Shown: piece by piece, positions 22,001 through 31,631 of the stretch
How positions within the stretch are numbered: position 1 is the stretch's first letter
Layout: every line of letters begins with the position of its first letter
Origin: Tritrichomonas musculus
Lineage: Eukaryota; Parabasalia; Tritrichomonadida; Tritrichomonadidae
Direction: 5' to 3'
NCBI GenBank assembly: GCA_039105265.1
Contig: JAPFFF010000010.1
Span: forward strand, 4,154,001 to 4,218,000
DNA length: 64,000 bases
Translations under genes and position numbers: made by a program
The notes under the pieces: generated by a model
Told to the model about the DNA's origin: nothing
Seen by the model: the letters and a program-made list of their open reading frames with translations, nothing else
Database searches by the model: none

Positions 22001-22079
22001 GAATCTTCACTGGATCAACATTAATAGCATTGGCAATTTCAATTTCATCACCATCATCACCTTCATTTGTGAAACTCAT
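19002..22079 (-). CDS. DDE transposase fused to a USP-type deubiquitinase
   Basis: 1025 residues, one uninterrupted frame from ATG 22079. Residues about 1-215 carry helix-turn-helix DNA-binding segments of the CENP-B/pogo kind (GRPFILS at 159-165). The DDE core follows: Asp261 in CNVDEIG, Asp391 in LICDGMTGH and Asp427 in QALDKYVF, spaced DD35D as in pogo-like transposases. After a basic linker (517-525) and a CxxC-containing spacer comes a complete USP/UCH domain (about 698-1025): Cys box with Cys713 in KICALCSALQ, QxDA box (QYDAMELL, 793-800), zinc pairs CLNC (833-836) and CENC (882-885), His961 in HYVS, and WFVFND (987-992) supplying the third catalytic residue. All catalytic positions of both enzymes look present. 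Predicted role: mobilisation of its own element, with ubiquitin removal from itself or host factors. The fusion is real in the sequence; the purpose is inferred. Confidence 0.9.
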   Translation of the reverse strand: MSFTNEGDDGDEIEIANAINVDPVKIRQSILLMKEKCSKSIDELIVYLNQLPEIIPRKTKLLEPIQIEYLHWEQFKSEMNLSWSTTRLYKRSLKNLNFKSKRHQMYCFSEVLELYMIIQPTSIKSALAILFNITRSNVSSLILSYNRLLDSYPVINMAGRPFILSNDQMEELLNTIMLKEKQYLPMSKTDILLYVSEKYDKQFTKKWVSRLIKSHDELSIAEAIPLDEVRTEVTNDQLDEYFNELKEIVNDVHPSLICNVDEIGFSRRSQGKKKKCVILTRDLKLSKKRKVYYQQITDNTKTFTLIASISASGDRLIPLIICPVQSFPSCFLQNTIWQEKDCVLAYNESGFDTTHIFELWFEKVFLPYIEINKYKLYGDKYAKKWAVLICDGMTGHGSERIKSFAAHYYVKIIFLPAHSSHFLQALDKYVFANMKRIYYNGDDSCETIDRNCKKILKILRSFYQATTPFAIRSSFKSIGIEVKWSSKGEFIETIINDSYIKDNHQEKIETEKSSKEAGKKRRKRIQLENKEEFFIINESQICEESMEICALCHQLKPQDYSLFRHFENKLQSISLIMCEIMLTTVQKIVNFNSVNEKSDESERINSIRAILSQFNLSKDHQINWISPEMLIHPNHILLQMSKEIESKLIEYKENEPKPPKRKIICQRMYDNNSDKREDYVHKEYTLPKINKTNEIDKMIPGVRGIQNIKAKICALCSALQILLHTIPLNKLLLKTQWEDYIDPSKSPMARMLKALSIQFWSAPIEIQNGSIPPVNPSEILNYIDETCNLGDGQYDAMELLIIIISEIKSEFSSVNPNPIEQIFDGVERDEIICLNCGYMTSNNSSFNFISLPWTQNKKYKMNFLFKKWCDWQKQSSSCSRICENCKQKVQVKNRNVIIKLPHVFFVSVPRNTLEDHRTILDAFRALTIDSIGGEGPFEVQKSHCHLLYGYINHLIHGKNAHYVSHINVGARKWDNPLIFDPKLNERWFVFNDSIYEEESFNLISQQLACMYAYVGTKEIEFSFEK

Positions 22080-22128
22080 TTAAAAATGATGCGTTAAATA
22101 TTATATCAGTATATATTTAAAAAAATTG

Positions 22129-22223
22129 ATTTGGCGCGGAAATTTGCTACTTTTCGGCGCCAAAAAAAGTAAAAAAAGGCGCCAAATTTGATAAAAAAAT
22201 GTTGTTAAAAAAGGCGCCAAAAT
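22129..22223 (-). promoter_or_regulatory. Cluster of four E2F-like TTTGGCGC sites
   Basis: Within about 95 bp, starting some 50 bp upstream of the transposase start codon, there are four GC-rich sites in AT-only DNA: one GGCGCGGAAA, one near-palindromic TTTTCGGCGCCAAAAA and two GGCGCCAAA. They match the E2F/DP consensus TTTSSCGC known from animals and plants. Cell-cycle control is an inference. Confidence 0.6.
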
Positions 22224-23634
22224 TGATAATTAATTAAAATCTAATTAAAATTCTTAAATTATTTTCATATTTTCATAATAATAAGAGGAGTCCTATTTTA
22301 TTATTTAATAATTTTTGAATAATAATAATAAAAAGAGTATATTGATATATATTAATATTTCTTCCCACATTTTAAATTCTTTTTAAAATATAAATAAATT
22401 AACAATATACATTTGCTTAATAAAAATTACGTATTTTATAAGATGGAAAATGGATATAAAAAGAGATAAATACAGATTTTACTTACAATTTTTTATAGTA
22501 AGATAATCTTTTCATTTTATGGAAATGAATCAATATATTTTAAATTTAATTTATAAATATTAATTTTTATAATTTGATTTATTATTTTGCTTGGATAAAT
22601 AACAAAAAGAAAAAGCAAATTATTTGAAATCGATACATTATTTATTTGAATGATATTTTGCATAAAGATCAACCTCTCCAATACCAATCAATATTTTTTT
22701 ATGATTAAATAATCTATTGCATTGATTAAATATATTTATTAGACTTAAATAATCATTCACAAAAAACATTATGGAATATGGTCGATTTGATAATTTTCAA
22801 TAATTTATGATTGCAAAAAGTATAAGACATTTTCAAGATTTAAATAAGGCTAATAATTAAAATATAAATAATGTATAATTGTTTTATCTAATATATTTCT
22901 CCTAAAAACTCATATTCATAACAATTACTGAACTTTTTTTAAAAATTATTTTTATTTATTTCTCAAAATATTGTTAATTATTTAGACTAAAATTTGGCAT
23001 ATTTTATACAGTTATGTTCAGTAAATAATTATTCATAAAAATATATCTGAACACACAGTTCCTTCGCTTCAAAGTATTAAAAGTGATATGATTTTTTCTA
23101 AATATTATTGTAATCATTTTTTTTCTTAAATAGCTAATATTGTTTAATTTATTTATAGTATTATTGTAATATCTACAATAATATATTTAATTTACCTAGT
23201 TAAATTGAACAAATATAATTAACAATTGTATAAATCTTATTTTTATTTTAAAAGACGTTAATTTTTGTTTTATTTAAAACTTGAAATATACTACTGCATT
23301 TGTTTCAAATAATGGATAATTTATAAATATGCAATATAAATATTATTAATCAATTATTATTATTATACAAATCTTTTATTACATTGAGAAAATTAAGATT
23401 CTTTTTTGAATACCATTCAAAAAGTTGAGCAAACATGATTATGTCCCAAAAACATAATTATGTCCACCAACTATACAAGTTTTACCGTAAATCGATAATT
23501 TATTATAAGAAACCATGAATAAGGAAACATTAATTACGAAAATAAACATGAATTTATATTGAATTGTTCGAGAAAATGCTGTATTGAGTATAAATCTTTT
23601 TTGAATAAAAAATGCTTTCAATTTTGTACTTTAT

Positions 23635-23848
23635 CTCAATTTCCATATTTATCCATAACGATATATCTCATTTTCTGAGTAAAAAAATTGATAACTTTAC
23701 AATTCCATAACAATAAAAAAAAATTGCTCAGAAAAAGTTTAGTGATATTTTTCCATAACGAATACAAATTTTTCTTAGAAAAGAAGTTTTTAAGAAAAAG
23801 TTTCCATAACGAATATCAACTTTTTCCATAACGTTGTTGAAAAAACTG
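23635..23848 (-). repeat. Right terminal inverted repeat
   Basis: Mirror copy of 17904-18117 with the same CCATAACG subrepeats and only a few mismatches. Confidence 0.88.
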
Positions 23849-23980
23849 TACCAAAACAGTGATTTTTGTTTTAAAATTTTGGTTTTTCAAATGAATTAGG
23901 TTTGATTCCATCTAATACAAAAACAGTGATTTTCGTTTTAAAATTCATGGAAATCTCCTAAAATTGTGCTTTTATGTTGA

Positions 23981-24600
23981 GGACTAGAACGAGAATCATC
24001 CCCCCAGACAAACTATTTTTTTGGGAGGTATAGAGATAAAATTATAGGATATAATACTTTGAAAAATGCATTTAGTTATGCATTTAGAGCTTCTCTTGCT
24101 ATTATTTTTGAGCATGATTTTCATGTTAGATTTATGATTCCAAAGCGTGACAATTTTTGTGGGACACATTTAAATTTCAGTGATGTAAATAACAAAATTT
24201 ATGATATTAATTCAATTTTTAAGGATGACTTACAATTTAATGCTGAAAATTTTGCAAATGATTTATATAAAACTTGTTCAGGGAAAAAAGAAAACTTTGA
24301 TGAAGCTTCATTAATGATTTTAAAACAATTATTCATTTTTTTTCATGAATTTAGATCTTCAAGTAATAAAACAACTTCAAAAACAAAAGGAATAGCAATT
24401 ATACCAAGAATTATTAATGCAAGTATATATAATTATAGAAAAAGTTCATTTTTTGAAGAATATGATATGTCAATGACAAAAGAAGAAAAAAATGCTATTC
24501 GTTTATTGTATAAAAAATTGGGAGTTGAAGAAAGATATCAAGAGTTTTCAGATTTTGATTATTCTGATAATGATATTTCATATGAAGAAGAAGAAAATTT
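23981..24600 (+). pseudogene. Unrecognised gene fragment split by a transposon
   Basis: An open frame with no ATG at its start. It reads as real protein (aromatic- and charge-rich, with an acidic end), but I do not recognise the family. Its right end coincides with the target site of the element at 24601-29410, so it was coding or once-coding DNA before that insertion. On its left, about 130 bp away, lies the end of the transposase-deubiquitinase transposon. It is a broken remnant of unknown origin. Confidence 0.5.
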
Positions 24601-25439
24601 GGTAGACTCCAAAAAGGACAAAATCAGCAGGCCATTTATCTATTCAAAGTTGATCAATAGAATTTGTTAAAAAAACAATAAACGTATAACCATTTATCTA
24701 TTGAAAATCTTTTTTTTTTTTTTTTTTTTATATTAAAGCATTCATATATACAGCAAGCTCGAGGTAATACAGACTTTTATCGGTGATGTGTTCTACATGA
24801 TCATAATCTCAATTCACTGTACATTAATTTGAATATCATAATAGCAAAAAAACTTATTTTTTATATCAGAATTTTTTTCATTTTTAGTGATTTATAGCCA
24901 AAAGTATGTCTATTAAGCCCAGAAAATAGTCATGTAGCTATTATTTTTATTTGTCTTTGTTTCTGGCAGATATCAAATTGAAATGAAATACTAATGCACA
25001 CATGTGTGACCTTGCTCGCAGTAATCAAATGAATTATTTTCATATGAATTGTTCAATTTAACTCTATAGGAATACTTTTGGATAGTTTTCTTTTTTTCAT
25101 TTATTATTCATAATTATATAAAAAATAGATTAAAACTAATCCAAATATTATCTTAATATAATAAAACAAAACCCCAAAAAAATAAGACCTGAACTTATCC
25201 AGCCATCATATTGTTTTAAAATATTTTGGATAATAATTAATTTAAGTATATTATTATTTGCATTTGTAATTATAATTGTAAACTATTTTATTTCTTTTTG
25301 ATTAAGATATTTTAATAAAAAAAAATTTTCAGTTATTTTTTTCATAAAGCTCATAGAATTTAATTTTTTTATTTTTTTTTTATTTTAATTTTAATTAATT
25401 TATCAAAAAGAAATAAAATAGTTTAATCTCATAGCCAGA

Positions 25440-25790
25440 TAAATTCCAGGATCAACTCAAATATAGTTATTCTTTTCTGAAGAACCTTCAAAAAGTGGAA
25501 ATCATTCAGAAAAAATAATCAAATAAAAATAATAAAAAAATAATCTTTTTATGTTACAAAATTTTTACCGATTCTTACCGCCAGCCGCGGGGTCTCGACT
25601 CGGCTTCGCTTCGTTCAGCCTCGCTCGACGTCCGCTAGGCGGTATGTAGTCTAAAAATTATGTAAAAATATAAAAAGATTTGTTTTTTTCAATTATTTTA
25701 TTTAGATTATTTTTTCTGAATGATTTCCACTTTTTGAAGGTTCTTCAGAAAAGACTAACTATACTTTAGTTGATCAAAATTCCACAACCA
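25440..25790. mobile_element. Foldback/MITE-like element with a GC-rich core
   Basis: Inverted arms of about 90 bp (about 25446-25531 and 25695-25785, sharing CTGAAGAACCTTCAAAAAGT) surround a 65-base GC-rich core (25578-25642). The core itself pairs end to end (CCGCCAGC with GCTAGGCGG) and is rich in TCG/CGA. It sits inside element A. No clear target duplication was found. Confidence 0.65.
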
Positions 25791-25828
25791 GATAATCCTA
25801 CCGCCAGATAATATTATCTTAAATATTG

Positions 25829-26332
25829 ACAAACATTGATGCTAGCAACAGATAAATATTGATGCTAACAACATACAAACATCGATGCTAACAACAGATA
25901 AACATCGATGCCAACAACATACAAACATCGATGCTAACAACAGATAAACATCGATGCTAACAACAGATAAACATCGATGCTAACAACAGACAAACATTGA
26001 TGCTAACGACAGACAAACATCGATGCTTACAACAGAAAAACATCGATGCTAACAACATTCAAACATCAATGCTAACAACAGAAAAACATTGATGCTAACA
26101 ACAGAAAAACATCGATGCTAACAACAGAAAAACATCGATGCTAACAACATTCAAACATCGATGCTGACAACAGAAAAACATCTATGCTAACAACAGAAAA
26201 ACATCGATGCTAACAACAGAAAAACATCGATGCTAACAACATTCAAACATCGATGCTGACAACAGAAAAACATCTATGCTAACAACAGATAAACATCTAT
26301 GCTAACAACAGACAAACATTGATGTTAATAAC
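25829..26332. repeat. 23-bp minisatellite, about 22 copies
   Basis: Tandem units of the form AAACATCGATGCTAACAACAG plus two variable bases, with scattered substitutions. The period is 23 bp, not a multiple of three, so it is not a coding repeat. It lies inside element A. Confidence 0.92.
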
Positions 26333-26582
26333 TGATTCGCGTTTTTGCTAATTACAAACTTTTGTTAGTTTTTTTACAGAAAGCATTAATAAAGTTTTTT
26401 TATGCTATGCTAATTTTAGAATAAAATTTTGACTAAAGTATTGTTTATTTGAATGCCTTTTATATAGATATTGTCTTTTTTCTAAAAGAAAAAAACTGTG
26501 TACTAGACACTTTTTGAACTGCGTTCAAAAAGTGGCGTTCCTTGTCATAATTCTATTTTAATAAACATTTATATATAATTAT

Positions 26583-29268
26583 AGAGGTGCGAGAACTCTC
26601 TTTTTTAAAATTACAACAAAATTTTGAAATACAATATACATTATAAAATGATAAATATCATATTTTAATTTTGTGATCTTTCTCTCCGTAGTTGCCAAAA
26701 TATTTATTATTTAATTATTTTATAGATTTGAATATATTAATATATAAACCATTCAATTTTTTAAAATATAAATATAATATTATTTATGCTATTTTTAGTT
26801 ATTAAAAAATAATTTTTTATTAATTAGGAGCTTTTAATTTTACTTTAGTACGGAAGTCCATCTTTTTAATAATCTGAGCCCAATTTTATAGTGAAAATTT
26901 AATTTTTCTTCAAATTCATCATCATCGAAGCCTTCTTTTTCCAAATTGTGATTAATTGTTGAATAGTTTTGTATAAAAAATAATAATGAATCTTCAGTTG
27001 AAAGCTTTTTCATCATTATTTATTAAAATTTCTGAGAGAAAATTTCTGAGAAATCTGGCCAAATATTTTTTTCATAATCATATCTCAAAAATGGCTCTAA
27101 GGATAATAAAAAAAAATTGTAGAATAGTGAGTAAATTGTATATTTATTTAAATAAAACTGTTTCACCAAAATTCATAGGGCCATTTTTTAATTATTCATT
27201 GTTAAATGTTAAATCCATTTTATTCGACGAATTTCAAATAAAATCCAGATTTTGATTGAAAATTTTATTTATATTTGCGATCTATTTGAAATAATATAAC
27301 CAAATTCATGCTTTGTTAAAAAATAATCAAAATATGCTAATAATAATTTTTTCATCAATTTCCTTTTCATACAATAATAAATATATATTCATAAATATTT
27401 CACTGCAATATTTAGTTTTTGTAAATTTTATTAAGTTTTCTTAAATAGAAATGCTCATTTTCTTTACTTTTTTGTCCATTTTTTAAATTGAGAGGAATAA
27501 ATCCTAATTCTCAGAATTTAATAAAATCAATCAAAACATATATTTAATAAAGCTTTATCAATTAATTGAATGGATAGTCAAATATTAAAAACAATTTGGT
27601 AGACTTTTTTTTGGACAAAATCGGCACCTTTTACAATAACCGTTTTTTGTAAAGTCCAAAATCGGCACCTTTTACATCAAATAAACATTCAAAATCAATT
27701 TTTTACAAAAATGAAAATAAAAAAAATAAAATAATTATATATAAATGTTTATTAAAATAGAATTATGATAATATTTGGATTAGTTTTAATCTTTTTTTTA
27801 TATAATTATGAATAATAAATGAAAAAAAGAAAACTATCCAAAAGTATTCCTATAGAGTTAAATTGAACAATTCATATGAAAATAATTCATTTGATTACTG
27901 CGAGCAAGGTCACACATGTGTGCATTAGTATTTCATTTCAATTTGATATCTGCCAGAAACAAAGACAAATAAAAATAATAGCTACATGACTATTTTCTGG
28001 GCTTAATAGACATACTTTTGGCTATAAATCACTAAAAATGAAAAAAATTCTGATATAAAAAATAAGTTTTTTTGCTATTATGATATTCAAATTAATGTAC
28101 AGTGAATTGAGATTATGATCATGTAGAACACATCATCGATAAAAGTCTGTATTACCTCGAGCTTGCTGTATATATGAATGCTTTAATATAAAAAAAAATG
28201 ATTTTCAATAGATAAATGGTCATACGTTTATTGTTTTTTTAACAAATTCTATTGATATATTTTGAATAGATAAATGGCCTGCTGATTTTGTCCTTTTCGG
28301 AGTCTACCAACAATTTTGGCCATATATAAATAGCATTTGTATCTTAAAAATGGCTCTAACGTTTCGTATATAAAAATGTTTATAAGCATTAAATATTACA
28401 TTTAATATAATAGATAAGTTTTATTGAGAATGATAGGGCCATTTTTTACATGGGAACTTCAAAAATAAAAAAGCTTTTTATTTGCCAAATTTAGATTTAA
28501 ATGAGGAATTTCAAGCTTAATAAGAAATATATTGTTGATATAAACCGAAATAATGCATTACATTCCCAATTTATATAAAATTTAATAAAGATATGTTGAT
28601 TTTAATATTTCGACTGACTCATCCAAAACTCAACGAAAATGATTTTTTTGCATAATATATCATGTATCAAATAATATGTAAAATTACTATATGTTCTTTT
28701 CAACTTGAAATATCAAATATCTATACTTTTTTATTAAATTTTGAAAATTGAATGCAATTGAGAGAAATAAATCCTACTTCTCTGAATTTGATTTAAAAAA
28801 ACTAAGATGGCGTCTCCCGAGCCATTTCATTTCATTTAAAAATATAATAATACAAATAAAAAATGCAGTAAAATTATAAGTAGTTATCCCCATAGAAACA
28901 AAAAAAAATTGAGATATTTTTAAAATATTAGTTTTTTGATTGTGTTTTAAATATATCTCAGCTAAATTAATATAAAATCTTAATTTTATTATTTAAAAAG
29001 ATTTCTGATATAATTAAAAACATTAATAAGCATCTATCAAACAAAAATAACAATTATTTATTGAATTATTTAGTTTTTTGTTCCCCAAAATAGATCTGCA
29101 TTTTTCAGTATCTATAATGAGGTTCAAGAAATAAAATATTATTTTTTAATTATTATACAATAAAGATATATTATATTTATTTTAAATAGTATAAAATATT
29201 TAAAATATTATGAGATATTTGAAAAATTTAAAAACGGTTATTTTTTGTATATTTAGTTCTCGCACCTT
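26583..29268. mobile_element. Element B nested in element A
   Basis: The ends carry AGGTGCGAGAAC (left) and its complement (right), with a 9-bp duplication TATAATTAT on each side (26574-26582 and 29269-29277). The pre-insertion state is preserved in the A-type copy at 27598-28308, which has the A sequence joined without B. Without the inner copy it is about 1.97 kb. No transposase is seen. The interior holds a diverged direct duplication (compare about 27090-27550 with 28350-28800, spacing about 540 bp once the inner insertion is removed). Confidence 0.75.
27598..28308. mobile_element. Element A': 711-bp deletion derivative of A, inserted in B
   Basis: Its left 170 bp match the right end of A inverted, and its right 540 bp match the left end of A inverted. 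An exact 8-bp duplication AACAATTT flanks it (27590-27597, 28309-28316). It is therefore a shortened, oppositely oriented relative of A that jumped into B, which itself sits in A. Confidence 0.88.
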
Positions 29269-29418
29269 TATAATTATTTTATTTTATTTATTTTCATTTT
29301 TGTAAAAAAATGATTTTGAATGTTTATTTGATGTAAAAGGTGCCGATTTTGGACTTTACAAAAAACGGTTATTGTAAAAGGTGCCGGTTTTGTCCAAAAA
29401 AAAGTCTACCGAAAATTT

Positions 29419-31184
29419 AGAGAAAAGGAGGCGAATCCATTTAAAAGCAAATAGACATTAAATCATAATAAGAATTAAATTAGGTATTTAAATAAATATC
29501 CATTTTTTATAAAATTATTTTATTATGTGCTATATATTTAACGATAAATATATATTTTAAATGTAAAATATTGTATGAACAATATTATTCAATTTTTTTT
29601 TTTTTTAATTATGTATATTTTAATTTATGCTCATATTTATTTTTTAATTTTAAGATATGACTTAATATATATATAATTTTATATAGAGAAATGTTCCAAA
29701 AACAGTTTTTTAAAAAATTAAAAAAGATAAATGTATTTTCGCCCAAATCCTCTCAATTTGCTAAGATGATTTGAATTGATTCAACCAAATAAACTTTCAA
29801 ATGAGAAACTTTTTCTTAAGATTTTTATATCTCAAAAACCCTACATTCGATTTCTTTTTTAGCAAATAAATATTATTAAATATTAAATATTAAATATTAA
29901 ATAATATTCTTATAAATATTAGTTATATTGAATAATTCGATTTTCAAAAACCGCCTATTTCGGATCCAATTTTTTTTTATCTTCAAGTTATCACTTTTCA
30001 CAAAAATAGTTTCATCTCTCAATTTTTGATTACAAAAAGAACTTTTTGAAATAAAATTACCAGAAATATAAATAATATTTCATTAAAAATTGCTGGAAAA
30101 TCCAATTTTATTTTGCAATAAACTTCATTAAAATAATATATTTTACTTATTTGATGACATATTATTTCGTTTTATATATATTAAATTAAAAAAATTAATT
30201 ATTCTCTTATTAATAAATATTTATATTAATATTTTTAGCTTTTTTTTATTACTAAAACATTAAATTTATATATTATTTTAGTTTTGGTTCTGTTTTTTCT
30301 GAGATTTATTAAAAATTATATTGTATATGTATTTTCTCAAAATTGTGGAAAAAAAGTAGATAAATTTGTAATTTGTTTTATCGAATTTGAATCAAAAAAG
30401 ACCATATTAAGGTTGAACAAAAGCAGTATATGATATCATATTGTAATATAATAAAATATATGATGACATCAATTTAATTACTAAATATAATGGTAAAATT
30501 AACGTAAAATATAAAAATAAATTAATTTTGCTTTTTGAATGAAAATTTTACAATTTGATAAGTTTAGAAAAAAAAATGATGTTTTGTATAAATATCATAG
30601 CAAATATGAGGAAAATGCAATTTTAAATATAAGATATATTTTTTAGTTAATTTATTAAATTGAATTAAATTTTTATGAAATATTTGAATCATCAGAAAAT
30701 TGAGATCAATTCTATGAAATTATTATATACTTCAGAATATTGTGCATTTTTATAAGAAATAATTGTGAGATTGTAAGATATAAACAATTGAATAATTGTG
30801 AGAAAATAAAGATTTCTGAAAAGTAAAAATATGTAAAGTATTCAAAGTAAAAATCTATCCAAAATAAAGTCCCCAGCGTCGGAATTTTTGATTTTTTAAA
30901 ATAATTCTTTTCAAAATCAAAAAATATGTCCAATTTTTCAAATTTTAACTCAGGTTGAAAAGATTAGCTGAGTGATTATTTATGAAATTATCTCTACTTT
31001 TAGCAAGATATAGAATAATTTAAATATATTATATAATGATATTATTTTTTTATGAATATTTAATATAAAAAATTAAAATTTATTATGATATTTTTCGCAA
31101 AATTTGTATTTTTGTTGTCACTTTTTGAATACTACAAAATTGAATGAATACCTTAATAGGGTCTATCAAAAAGTATATAATTTT
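29419..31184. other. Intergenic region upstream of the E2 gene
   Basis: AT-rich; a short AAATATT-type tandem near 29875-29905. No gene recognised. ACTTTTTGAA at 31120-31129 lies about 55 bp before the E2 start codon and overlaps TCACT, an Inr-like match. Confidence 0.55.
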
Positions 31185-31631
31185 ATGACTGCGATAAAGG
31201 CAATTGAACGTGAACTACTCAAATACCAAGATGATGATACCCTTAAATTCGCAATAGATACAGAAGGTGATGATATTACTACCCTACGCGTAACATTAAC
31301 ACCACCAGAAAATACCCCTTACGAGGAAGGCATTTTTTTCTTAAAAGTTACAGTTCCACCACAATACCCAACATCACCTCCTAATATCGAGTTTGAAACA
31401 AAAATTTATCATCCAAATATTACAGATGATGGCAAAATATGTTTGGGACAACTCAAAGCTGATTGGAAGCCAACATTTACATTAAAGAACGCAATTGAAT
31501 TCGTTTATTATTTACTTGAAAACCCAGCTTGGGATTCACCGCTAGTAACTTCAATAGCTGCTCAACATGAAAAAGATCCAAAAGCATTTGAAAAAACTGC
31601 TCGTGAATGGACCAACCAATATGCTGTTTAA
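31185..31631 (+). CDS. E2 ubiquitin-conjugating enzyme
   Basis: 148 residues from ATG 31185; the frame extends upstream only from a TTG, and this ATG gives the exact length of a minimal UBC domain. HPN at 76-78 and catalytic Cys86 in GKICLGQL are present, then LKADWKPTFTL and NPAWDSPL. All active-site features are intact, so it should accept ubiquitin (or a ubiquitin-like protein) from E1 and pass it to substrates with an E3. It resembles the class I UBE2D/UBE2L-type enzymes; I cannot name the orthologue. The stop is followed within 15 bases by TAAATAAA, a good poly(A) signal. Confidence 0.95.
   Translation: MTAIKAIERELLKYQDDDTLKFAIDTEGDDITTLRVTLTPPENTPYEEGIFFLKVTVPPQYPTSPPNIEFETKIYHPNITDDGKICLGQLKADWKPTFTLKNAIEFVYYLLENPAWDSPLVTSIAAQHEKDPKAFEKTAREWTNQYAV

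Larger units (their letters stand above)
17904..23848 (-). mobile_element. Intact-looking 5.9-kb pogo/Tc1-mariner transposon encoding a transposase-deubiquitinase
   Basis: The outer inverted repeats are about 214 bp, starting C(G/A)GTTTTTTCAACAACG. TA flanks each end (17902-17903, 23849-23850). The CAGT-type end and TA duplication fit the Tc1/mariner superfamily. A second inverted pair lies inside (about 18376-18425 and 23425-23479, GTTGGTGGACATAAT). One long minus-strand ORF (19002-22079) fills the middle. It is uninterrupted and the repeats are well matched, so the copy could be recent. Non-coding flanks inside the element are AT-rich. Confidence 0.88.
24601..29410. mobile_element. Element A: 4.8-kb GGTAGACT-end transposon, host of nested insertions
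   Basis: The ends are GGTAGACTCC on the left and the complement of GGTAGACTTT on the right, followed on both sides by GGACAAAA. An exact 8-bp duplication GAAAATTT flanks it (24593-24600 and 29411-29418). An 8-bp duplication fits Mutator-, hAT- or P-like families; I cannot choose. No transposase ORF remains, so it is non-autonomous. Without the inner element B it would be about 2.1 kb. Confidence 0.85.

Noticed and set aside
24059-24670. A complete 203-codon gene
   Set aside because: Its start is a TTG within a longer open frame, and its last 23 codons are the end of transposon A; it is a split fragment.
25578-25642. tRNA gene in the GC-rich core
   Set aside because: No cloverleaf, no B-box GGTTCRANTCC and no anticodon arm; the segment is a simple imperfect hairpin.
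25829-26332. CRISPR array
   Set aside because: The 23-bp units are directly tandem with no unique spacers; this is a eukaryotic minisatellite.
26986-27255. 89-codon ORF inside element B
   Set aside because: AT-driven composition, no homology I recognise, and it overlaps a non-coding direct duplication of the element.
31104-31184. N-terminal extension of the E2 protein
   Set aside because: Begins at TTG, carries the promoter-like decamer, and exceeds the normal UBC boundary; ATG 31185 fits the family.
20000-31631. Functional link between the transposon's deubiquitinase and the nearby E2 gene
   Set aside because: About 9 kb and several unrelated insertions separate them; proximity is probably chance.
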